NCBI GenBank assembly: GCA_045643425.1
Contig: JAZUKW010000041.1
Location: 1-19,102 of the forward strand
Origin: RGIG426 sp045643425
GTDB lineage: Bacteria; Bacillota; Clostridia; Oscillospirales; Acutalibacteraceae
Direction of reading: 5' to 3'
Length of the DNA: 19,102 bases
The position numbers were made by a program, and so were the translations under genes. The notes below the pieces were generated by a model. The model saw nothing but the letters and a program-made list of their open reading frames with translations. It made no database searches and was not told where the DNA came from. Positions 13,723 through 19,102 of the stretch are shown one piece after another; within the stretch, counting starts at the first letter, position 1, and each line of letters starts with the position of its first letter.

Positions 13723-14205
13723 ATGTTCAAAATCGGCGACGTCTTTTACTACCGCGCGATCGGCGTGTGTCGAGTGGAGGACATCCGCGAGGAGGCTTTT
13801 ACCGGCCAAAAACAAACCTACTATATCCTAACGCCGCTGGATCACGCCAATTCGACGATTTACGTGCCGCTGGATAACGAGTCTTTGAAAGAGCGTATGC
13901 TGCCGCTCTTGTCGAAAACGCAGGCGGCAGAGGCGCTCGCGTCCGGCGAGATACAGGAATGGGTGGACAACCCGAAGCTGCGGCAGACCGCGTATACGGA
14001 AATCATTTCCGGCGACGATCGGCGCCGGATCGCCGCGGTGCTGCGGGCGCTTTTGCGCCATCGCCGCGAGGTGACGGATGCGGGACGCAAATTCTACGCC
14101 AGCGACGTGCGCCTGCTGGAGGCGGCGGAAAACGCCGTTGTCAGCGAGCTTGTGGAGGTGCTGGGCCTCTCGCGGGAGGACGTTCTCGCAAAACTCGGAG
14201 GATAA
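13723..14205 (+). CDS. CarD/CdnL-family transcription regulator
   Basis: RNA polymerase-binding protein of 160 residues. The N-terminal Tudor-like domain shared with the Mfd transcription-repair factor is clear: FKIGDVFYYRAIGVCRVEDI (2-21), then YYILTPLDHANSTIYVPLDN (38-57). The rest (about 65-160) is helical and basic, as in CdnL, ending SELVEVLGLSREDVLAKL. Family members bind the polymerase beta subunit and stabilise open promoter complexes, often at rRNA promoters. It begins 39 bases after rmlD with AAAGGAG eight bases or less upstream of the ATG, and ends 11 bases before queH, so it is part of the same transcript. No DNA-binding specificity is expected. Confidence 0.88.
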   Translation: MFKIGDVFYYRAIGVCRVEDIREEAFTGQKQTYYILTPLDHANSTIYVPLDNESLKERMLPLLSKTQAAEALASGEIQEWVDNPKLRQTAYTEIISGDDRRRIAAVLRALLRHRREVTDAGRKFYASDVRLLEAAENAVVSELVEVLGLSREDVLAKLGG

Positions 14206-14216
14206 GAGGGATTTTC

Positions 14217-14843
14217 GTGGAAAATTATCAAAAAGTGATGGAGCGGATTTTGGCAACGCTCCCGCAAGAGGGAGAACGGCCGCGCCTTTTGCTTCACAGC
14301 TGCTGCGGGCCGTGTTCGTCCTACGTGCTCGAATGCTTGGCGGCTCATTTTCGCGTGACGGTCGATTACTATAACCCGAACATTTTTCCCGAAGCGGAAT
14401 TTGAAAAACGCCTTTCGGAGCAGCGCCGCCTGCTTGCGGAAATACCGTCGGCAAGCGACGTTGCGCTTGTGGCCGACTCTTACGACGAGGCGGAATTTTT
14501 AGAGGCGGTCAAGGGTCTTGAGGCCGAGCCGGAGGGCGGCGCACGGTGCGCGGTCTGCTATCGGCTGCGGCTTGCGCATACGGCGAAGCGTGCCGCCGCC
14601 GAGGGATTTGACTTTTTTACCACGACGCTCACCGTCAGCCCCTATAAGCACGCGGACGTGCTGAACGAAATCGGTAAAGAGCTGGCAGGGGAGGTCGGCG
14701 TGCCGTATCTGTTTTCGGATTTCAAGAAAAAGGACGGCTACAAGCGCTCCTGCACGCTGGCGGCGGAATACGGGCTGTATCGGCAGGACTATTGCGGCTG
14801 CCGCTTCTCTTTGCGTGAAGAGGACGAAAAGGCGAGGACTTGA
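14217..14843 (+). CDS. queH: Epoxyqueuosine reductase QueH
   Basis: Iron-sulfur enzyme that reduces epoxyqueuosine to queuosine in tRNA (the non-cobalamin alternative to QueG). The 208-residue product matches the DUF208/QueH pattern: LLLHSCCGPCSSYVLE (24-39), YYNPNIFPEAEFEKR (51-65), EQRRL, GGARCAVCYRLRL (107-119), FTTTLTVSPYK (134-144), SDFKKKDGYKRS (167-178), and YRQDYCGCRFS (188-198). Cysteines 29, 30, 33, 111, 114, 193 and 195 are in place for the metal site. GTG at 14217 is the start: GAGGG (14206-14210) is six bases ahead, while the in-frame ATG at 14238 has no ribosome site. It follows the CarD gene by 11 bases. The 3' end is folded into a terminator and overlaps the next promoter. Confidence 0.94.
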   Translation: MENYQKVMERILATLPQEGERPRLLLHSCCGPCSSYVLECLAAHFRVTVDYYNPNIFPEAEFEKRLSEQRRLLAEIPSASDVALVADSYDEAEFLEAVKGLEAEPEGGARCAVCYRLRLAHTAKRAAAEGFDFFTTTLTVSPYKHADVLNEIGKELAGEVGVPYLFSDFKKKDGYKRSCTLAAEYGLYRQDYCGCRFSLREEDEKART

Positions 14844-14860
14844 AAAGTCCCCGCTTTTCT
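14826..14860 (+). terminator. Terminator overlapping the end of queH
   Basis: GAAAAG-GCG-A-GGACTT pairs with AAGTCC-CCGC-TTTTC around a GAA loop, with small bulges. The queH stop is in the loop, which also holds the -35 box of the next promoter. The T tract is short, so efficiency is uncertain. Confidence 0.6.
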
Positions 14861-14868
14861 GTTATACT
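14840..14868 (+). promoter_or_regulatory. Promoter of the GH25 gene, overlapping the queH stop
   Basis: TTGAAA (14840-14845), 17-base spacer, TATACT (14863-14868). The queH TGA stop (14841-14843) is inside the -35 box. Confidence 0.75.
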
Positions 14869-14898
14869 GTGAAAAATAGTGTCGAAGGAGGGCGAACG

Positions 14899-15903
14899 AT
14901 GATCGAAACGGAAGAAAAACGCATACCCGAAGAGGAAAACCGCGCGGTGATCGACGCTCTTTCGGCAGAACACGCGACCGACGGCGCACCGTTGCCCGCC
15001 TCGCCGAAAAAGCGCGGAAAATTGCCGCGCGCGGTGGTCGCGGTCGTGGTCGGCTGTCTTGTGCTGAACACGCTGATGATGGCGACGATCGCGGTGCTGG
15101 TCGTGGTGCGCCGCGGTCAGCAAAAAACGGCGGCAACGTCGATGGCGGAGACGAGCGCGGACGAGCACGAGGGCGAAGTGTATATCGAGGACAACGCGCT
15201 CGGCGGGATGTGGCTGAAAAAAAGCGAGCGGCTGAACGAAAGCCGGCTGGATAACGGTAAATTCACGAAGAAAAACGGGTTTCTCACCTACGAGGGAGCG
15301 GCGCTCGGCATCGACGTGTCCGAGTTCCAGACGGTGACGGATTGGAACGCAGTGAAAAACGCCGGCGTGGACTTTGTTATGGTGCGCGTCGGGCGGCGCG
15401 GCTATGAATTGGGGAAAATCGTGGCGGATACGGAGTGTCGCCGCAACATCGAGGGCGCGCTTTCGGCGGGGCTCGACGTGGGTGTGTATTTCTTTTCGCA
15501 GGCGGTGACGTCCAACGAGGCGCGGGAGGAAGCTCGCTTTGTTCTCGACTGTATTAAAGAGTACGATATTACCTATCCCGTGGTCTTCGATTGGGAATCG
15601 ACGGAAAAGACGGAGGCGCGGACGTACGAGATCACCAACGACCAGCTGAACGCGGTGGCGCGGGCGTTTGTGGACGTTGTGCGCGAGGGCGGCTATCGGC
15701 CGATGCTGTATTTCTATAAGTATCTCGGCTATTGGCAGTACGTGCTGGACGATTTTGCTGACTGCGATTTTTGGCTGTCCGAGCCGGGCGAGCGCCCCAC
15801 GTTTTATTATGAGACCGCGATGTGGCAGTATACGACCGAGGGCAGCGTCCCCGGCGTAGACGGCACGGTGGACGTGGATATTTGTTTTACACCTTACGGA
15901 TGA
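14899..15903 (+). CDS. Membrane-anchored GH25 muramidase (lysozyme)
   Basis: Probable N-acetylmuramidase acting on peptidoglycan from the outer face of the membrane. Product of 334 residues: cytosolic N-terminus of about 42 residues, a membrane helix at 44-70 (AVVAVVVGCLVLNTLMMATI), a linker, then the GH25 barrel from about 135 to the end. Catalytic landmarks: GIDVSEFQ (137-144, Asp139), FVMVRVGRRGYELGKI (159-174), GLDVGVYFFSQAV (191-203), VVFDWEST (228-235) with the acid Glu233, and MWQYTTEGSVPGVDGTVDVD (308-327). AAGGAGGG (14885-14892) is six bases before the ATG. It has its own promoter and terminator. Type II anchoring instead of secretion suggests a local wall-remodelling role, for example in growth, division or envelope assembly. 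Confidence 0.93.
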   Translation: MIETEEKRIPEEENRAVIDALSAEHATDGAPLPASPKKRGKLPRAVVAVVVGCLVLNTLMMATIAVLVVVRRGQQKTAATSMAETSADEHEGEVYIEDNALGGMWLKKSERLNESRLDNGKFTKKNGFLTYEGAALGIDVSEFQTVTDWNAVKNAGVDFVMVRVGRRGYELGKIVADTECRRNIEGALSAGLDVGVYFFSQAVTSNEAREEARFVLDCIKEYDITYPVVFDWESTEKTEARTYEITNDQLNAVARAFVDVVREGGYRPMLYFYKYLGYWQYVLDDFADCDFWLSEPGERPTFYYETAMWQYTTEGSVPGVDGTVDVDICFTPYG

Positions 15904-15906
15904 GAA

Positions 15907-15943
15907 GCGCCTCTGTTTCACGACGAAACGGGGGCGTTTTTTT
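15907..15943 (+). terminator. Intrinsic terminator of the GH25 gene
   Basis: CGCCTCTGTTTC / GAAACGGGGGCG stem with two G-U pairs and an ACGAC loop, followed by T7. Confidence 0.9.
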
Positions 15944-16004
15944 CGTGGCTTTCCCAAACGACGGAAAAGACAAAATAACTGCCGTATATTTTGACGGACA
16001 ACGG

Positions 16005-16034
16005 TTGACACCCCGCGCGCGAGTATTATATAAT
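16005..16034 (+). promoter_or_regulatory. Promoter of the Na+ decarboxylase operon
   Basis: TTGACA (16005-16010), 18-base spacer rich in CG, TATAAT (16029-16034). A strong AAAGGAGGAGG ribosome site (16063-16073) follows. The region 15944-16004 shows nothing further. Confidence 0.8.
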
Positions 16035-16080
16035 AAATGCAGTTTGGAATTTTTCATCTTTCAAAGGAGGAGGTTATAGT

Positions 16081-16572
16081 ATGAACTTTGCGTTGTTGAC
16101 GGCGGCTGCCGAATACAGCAATCTGTTCGTCGTGCTGATGGGACTCGGCACCGTGTTTGTGGGCTTGATTTGCATCATCGTTTTGTGCTCGATTTCGGGC
16201 GCGGTCATTCAAGCGGTGGAAGGCAAAAAAAAAAGTAAGCAGCCGCAAGCCGATGTAAAAGCGCCGGTCGCGTCTGCTCCGGCGGCGGTCGCTGCTCCGG
16301 CTGCTCCGGCGAGAACGGTCATCCCGTGCGACAACATCCCGAACCGTGGTGCGTTTGTTGCGGCGGTGTCGGCGGCTCTCGCGGAGGAACTCGGCACCGA
16401 CGTGTCGTCTATCCGCATTATGTCGATCGGCAAGGAGATCACTCCGGATATGCCGATTGGCGACACCATTAAAAATCGCGGCGAATTTATGGCTGCGGTT
16501 TCCGCCGCTGTGGCGGAGGATCTCGGAACGGATGCGTCCAAGATCCGCATTGAGTCCATCCGTCTGGCTTGA
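16081..16572 (+). CDS. oadG: OadG-like gamma subunit with duplicated C-terminal module
   Basis: Small membrane subunit of a biotin-dependent sodium-translocating decarboxylase; it assembles and anchors the complex. Product of 163 residues: one membrane helix at about 14-40 (LFVVLMGLGTVFVGLICIIVLC), a basic patch (KKKSKQ), an Ala/Pro linker (58-80), then two copies of a helix-strand unit: NRGAFVAAVSAALAEELGTD-VSSIRIMSI (88-116) and NRGEFMAAVSAAVAEDLGTD-ASKIRIESI (132-160). Usual OadG proteins have one such unit at the C-terminus, so this is an internal duplication. It is the first gene of the operon, followed at 54 bases by the biotin carrier. Assignment relies on the single helix, the C-terminal unit and the neighbours. 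Confidence 0.85.
   Translation: MNFALLTAAAEYSNLFVVLMGLGTVFVGLICIIVLCSISGAVIQAVEGKKKSKQPQADVKAPVASAPAAVAAPAAPARTVIPCDNIPNRGAFVAAVSAALAEELGTDVSSIRIMSIGKEITPDMPIGDTIKNRGEFMAAVSAAVAEDLGTDASKIRIESIRLA
16342..16560 (+). repeat. Internal tandem duplication in the OadG-like gene
   Basis: Residues 88-116 (16342-16428) and 132-160 (16474-16560) share about two thirds of their residues, including NRG-F-AAVSAA-AE-LGTD and the IRI-SI strand. Third positions differ, so the duplication is old. Confidence 0.88.
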
Positions 16573-16626
16573 CCGGACGCAAAACAGTCGATCAAAATTT
16601 TTGAAATAAAGAAAGAGGTAACGAAA

Positions 16627-17010
16627 ATGAAAAAGTATCGCGTTAACGTCAATGGTACCAACTACGAAATCCTGCTCGAGGCTCTGGGCGAGACCGGCAC
16701 TCCGGTCGCCGCTACCGCTTCCGCTCCGGTCGCTGCTCCGGCTCCGGTCGCTGCTCCCGCTCCGGTTGCTGCTCCCGCTCCGGTCGCTGCCGGCAACGGT
16801 CAGAAGGTCGAGGCTCCGGTGCCCGGCACCATCCTGAAGGTCAATGTCGCCGCCGGTGACGCTGTCAAAGCCGGCGACGTGCTGATGATCCTCGAGGCCA
16901 TGAAAATGGAAAACGAGATCATGGCTCCGGCGGACGGCAAAGTCGGCGCTGTTGCCGTGGCGCAGGGTCAGTCGGTCGATACCGGCGCGCTCCTTTGCAC
17001 CATTGAATAA
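16627..17010 (+). CDS. Biotin carboxyl carrier subunit of the Na+ decarboxylase
   Basis: Carries CO2 on biotin from the carboxyltransferase (alpha) to the membrane beta subunit. Product of 127 residues: an N-terminal strand region (MKKYRVNVNGTNYEI), a Pro-Ala linker of PAPVAA repeats (about 33-55), and a biotinyl domain (about 59-127) with EAMKMEN and biotinylated Lys93. In many enterobacterial enzymes this domain is the C-terminus of OadA; here it is a separate gene, as in clostridial and Veillonella-type decarboxylases (where it is called MmdC or GcdC). AGAGG lies eight bases before the ATG. Confidence 0.94.
   Translation: MKKYRVNVNGTNYEILLEALGETGTPVAATASAPVAAPAPVAAPAPVAAPAPVAAGNGQKVEAPVPGTILKVNVAAGDAVKAGDVLMILEAMKMENEIMAPADGKVGAVAVAQGQSVDTGALLCTIE
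16723..16791 (+). repeat. 18-base tandem repeats encoding the PAPVAA linker
   Basis: Three full 18-base units (GCTCCGGTCGCTGCTCCG and two variants differing at one or two bases) and a 15-base partial unit. The nearly identical codons indicate recent repeat expansion, unlike the poly-Thr tract. It likely sets the reach of the swinging biotin arm. Confidence 0.93.
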
Positions 17011-17030
17011 TCCACGGAGGTAACGAATCC

Positions 17031-18485
17031 ATGGATGCTGTATTGAATTTTTTGCAGCAGACCGGCTTCTACCTGATCGCCCAGGATTGGAAACAACTGA
17101 TCATGATTGCGGTTGCGTTGTTCCTGTCTTACCTTGCGATCGTTAAAGGCTTTGAGCCGCTGCTGCTGTTACCGATCTCGTTCGGTATGCTTCTTACGAA
17201 CCTTCCCGGTGCGGAGATGTTCCACGAGGTCCTGTTTGCCGGCGGTCACGCCCATTGGGATCTGTTCGGCGGCGGAATCCTCGTTAACTCGACAGATATT
17301 GTCAAAGAGCTGATGCAGGCAAATGTCTTCCAGATCTTGCCGTCCGGCGACATCATGGTCGGCACGGAGACGTTCGGCCACATGGTCCAGAACGCGTTTG
17401 CCGAGCCGGTCGTCTTTGACGCGGCGGGTCGTGTTGTCAACGAAGCGGGCGACGTCCTCGCGGACAACCTCCAGATCGTCGTGAAATATGCCGGCATGGC
17501 CATTTCCGACGGCCAGCTCGTCCTCGGCGGTCAGCAAGTGATCGCGAGCGCGGCGACGACGGTTTCCGCCGGTCTGCTCGACTATCTGTATCTCGGTGTT
17601 AAGCTCGGCATTTATCCCTGCCTCATCTTCTTCGGCGTGGGTGCGATGGCCGACTTCGGTCCGCTGATCGCGAACCCGAAGAGCCTGCTGCTCGGCGCTG
17701 CCGCTCAGCTCGGTATCTTCCTGACCTACATCGGTTCCTCGTTCCTCGGCTTCTCGCCGACGGAGGCGTGTTCTATCGGCATCATCGGCGGTGCGGACGG
17801 CCCGACGGCCATCTACGTCACCTCCAAATTGGCGCCGCACCTGCTTGGCCCGATCGCTGTTGCCGCGTATTCGTACATGGCGCTCGTTCCGGTCATCCAG
17901 CCGCCGATCATGAAGCTGCTCACCACCAACAAAGAGCGCAAGATCGTTATGACCGCGCTTCGTCCGGTGTCCAAGACCGAGAAGATCATCTTCCCGTTCA
18001 TCGTGACCATCTTCGTGACCTTCCTCGTGCCGTCCGCCGGCCCGCTGGTCGGCTCGCTGATGCTGGGTAACCTGTTCCGCGAGAGCGGCGTGACCGAGCG
18101 TCTGTCCAAGACGGTGCAGAACGAACTGATGAACATCGTCACCATCTTCCTCGGTGTCACCGTTGGTGCTACCGCGACGGCGGCGACCTTCCTCAGCTGG
18201 CAGACCATCAAAATCGTCGTTATGGGTGTCGTGGCGTTCGGCTTCGGTACCGCGGGCGGCGTGCTGCTGGCGAAGTTCATGAACCTGTTCCTCAAACACA
18301 AAATCAACCCGCTTATCGGTTCTGCCGGCGTGTCCGCCGTGCCGATGGCGGCGCGTGTGTCCCAGAAGGTCGGTCAGAAATACAATCCGGCCAACTTCCT
18401 GCTGATGCACGCCATGGGCCCGAACGTCGCCGGTGTTATCGGTTCGGCTATCGCCGCCGGTACTCTGATCGCGCTGTTCGGTTAA
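17031..18485 (+). CDS. oadB: Na+-translocating decarboxylase beta subunit (OadB), enlarged
   Basis: Integral membrane subunit that decarboxylates carboxybiotin and pumps Na+ outward. Product of 484 residues. The core is unmistakable: GVGAMADFGPLIANPKSLLL (202-221), the IIGGADGPTAIY motif with Asp256 (equivalent to Asp203 of the Klebsiella enzyme, essential for Na+ coupling), VIQPPIMKLL (289-298 region), and the C-terminal SAGVSAVPMAARVSQKVGQK and HAMGPNVAGVIGSAIAAG blocks. Beta subunits usually have about 375-435 residues. The extra length lies between about 85 and 182, a stretch including LPSGDIMVGTETFGHMVQNA and a hydrophilic VFDAAGRVVNEAGDVLADN segment. GGAGG precedes the ATG; the next gene begins 15 bases after the stop. 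Confidence 0.93.
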   Translation: MDAVLNFLQQTGFYLIAQDWKQLIMIAVALFLSYLAIVKGFEPLLLLPISFGMLLTNLPGAEMFHEVLFAGGHAHWDLFGGGILVNSTDIVKELMQANVFQILPSGDIMVGTETFGHMVQNAFAEPVVFDAAGRVVNEAGDVLADNLQIVVKYAGMAISDGQLVLGGQQVIASAATTVSAGLLDYLYLGVKLGIYPCLIFFGVGAMADFGPLIANPKSLLLGAAAQLGIFLTYIGSSFLGFSPTEACSIGIIGGADGPTAIYVTSKLAPHLLGPIAVAAYSYMALVPVIQPPIMKLLTTNKERKIVMTALRPVSKTEKIIFPFIVTIFVTFLVPSAGPLVGSLMLGNLFRESGVTERLSKTVQNELMNIVTIFLGVTVGATATAATFLSWQTIKIVVMGVVAFGFGTAGGVLLAKFMNLFLKHKINPLIGSAGVSAVPMAARVSQKVGQKYNPANFLLMHAMGPNVAGVIGSAIAAGTLIALFG

Positions 18486-18500
18486 GGAGGTATTTGACTT

Positions 18501-19102
18501 ATGGCTAAAAATCCTGTTTTAATTACCGATACCATTCTTCGTGACGCGCACCAGTCCCAAGCGGCGACCCGTATGCGCATCGAAGATATGCTCCCGGCGC
18601 TCAAAACCCTCGATTCCATCGGCTACTGGTCGTTGGAGTGCTGGGGCGGTGCGACGTTCGACGCGTGCATGCGCTTTTTGAACGAAGACCCGTGGGAGCG
18701 TCTGCGCACCCTGCGCAAAGAGATGCCCAACACCAAACTGCAAATGTTGCTCCGTGGCCAGAACCTTCTCGGCTACAAGCACTATGCGGATGACGTTGTC
18801 GATGCGTTTGTGAAAAAATCCATCGAAAACGGTATCGACGTTGTGCGCGTGTTCGACGCGCTCAACGACCCCCGCAACTTGGAGCGCGCCTGCAAAGCCG
18901 TTAAAGAATACGGCGGCACTTGCGAGGCGGCCATCAGTTACACGAAGAGCCCGGTGCACAACGAAGACTACTTCGTGCGCCTCGCGGCTACGCTCGAGGA
19001 GAACGGTGCGGACGTTATCTGCATCAAAGATATGGCGAACCTGCTTCTGCCGGAAGATGCCTACTCCCTCGTGAAAGCGCTGAAAGCCAACTGCTCTGCG
19101 AA
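18501..19102 (+). CDS. oadA: Oxaloacetate decarboxylase alpha subunit, 5' part (runs off the window)
   Basis: Carboxyltransferase that moves the carboxyl group of oxaloacetate to biotin, giving pyruvate. About 200 residues are visible before the window ends; no stop is reached. The TIM-barrel start matches the OadA / pyruvate carboxylase B family: LITDTILRDAHQSQAATRMR (7-26, metal ligand Asp15), the SLECWGGATFDACMRFLNED block, PWERLR, KLQMLLRGQNLLGYKHYADD, VVRVFDALND, and VICIKDMANLL, whose Lys is the expected active-site residue. AAGGAGG (18484-18490) overlaps the oadB stop, ten bases before the ATG. The pyruvate carboxylase-like barrel rules out the CoA-type alpha subunits of methylmalonyl- or glutaconyl-CoA decarboxylases. 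Asn replaces the usual Gly in KDMAGLL. Confidence 0.93.
   Translation, partial: MAKNPVLITDTILRDAHQSQAATRMRIEDMLPALKTLDSIGYWSLECWGGATFDACMRFLNEDPWERLRTLRKEMPNTKLQMLLRGQNLLGYKHYADDVVDAFVKKSIENGIDVVRVFDALNDPRNLERACKAVKEYGGTCEAAISYTKSPVHNEDYFVRLAATLEENGADVICIKDMANLLLPEDAYSLVKALKANCSA

Noticed and set aside
17169..18410. Long antisense frame opposite oadB (and similar ones at 14722-16011, 1935-2801 and 4098-5141)
   Set aside because: These mirror GC-rich third-position coding on the other strand; they are rich in Arg/His/Asp, lack ribosome sites and match no family.
16081..19102. Methylmalonyl-CoA or glutaconyl-CoA decarboxylase operon
   Set aside because: The alpha subunit is the pyruvate carboxylase-like barrel type (RDAHQS, ATRMR), which uses oxaloacetate, and not the CoA carboxyltransferase fold.

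Overview
The window reads as a chromosomal segment of a GC-rich anaerobic Bacillota, most likely a gut-type clostridium of the Oscillospirales. This is inferred from the proteins (clostridial OadB/OadG, a long CofE-like ligase, QueH, MscL), the A-rich AGGAGG ribosome sites, consensus sigma-A promoters, a tetrahydrofolate (THF) riboswitch of the folT class, and cohesin/dockerin modules. No phage, plasmid, rRNA, tRNA or CRISPR signal was seen. Coding density is high and nearly every transcription unit ends in a strong hairpin/U-tract terminator.

Layout. 1-268 is non-coding and holds a long imperfect hairpin (108-182) and a second smaller palindrome, both resembling dispersed clostridial repeats. 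269-1534 (-) is enolase. Divergent from it, 1707-3995 holds an LCP-family cell-wall ligase followed, after an internal terminator, by a secreted protein with an N-terminal dockerin and a GH18-like barrel. 4104-5303 is a long CofE-like gamma-glutamyl ligase behind a Fur-type palindrome. 5412-7302 holds a MATE exporter and mscL. 7348-7899 (-) is the folate ECF transporter subunit FolT, under a THF riboswitch with a readable anti-Shine-Dalgarno switch. Divergent from it, 8211-10576 is a complete polar amino acid ABC importer (lipoprotein, permease, ATPase) with an intra-operon terminator after the binding protein.

10648-11505 encodes a secreted single-cohesin protein anchored by a C-terminal membrane helix. 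11633-14843 is a mixed operon: a CHAP-like secreted protein with a 26-residue Thr/Ser linker, RmlD (dTDP-rhamnose synthesis, 4-base ATGA overlap), a CarD-like RNA polymerase-binding protein and QueH (queuosine). 14899-15903 is a membrane-anchored GH25 muramidase. 16081 to the window end is a sodium-pumping oxaloacetate decarboxylase operon: gamma-like subunit, biotin carrier, beta subunit and alpha subunit (cut by the window edge).

How they fit together. A large part of the window concerns the cell envelope: LCP ligase, RmlD, muramidase, CHAP protein, and a cohesin/dockerin pair that could form a very small surface-display system independent of a large scaffoldin. The rest is central and membrane energy metabolism (enolase, Na+ decarboxylase) and uptake (folate, amino acids). 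The strongest leads are the membrane-anchored cohesin with its nearby dockerin protein, the tandemly duplicated C-terminal module of the OadG-like subunit, the folT riboswitch expression platform, the Fur-like operator before the CofE-like ligase, and three gene junctions where the upstream TGA stop lies inside the next promoter's -35 box.
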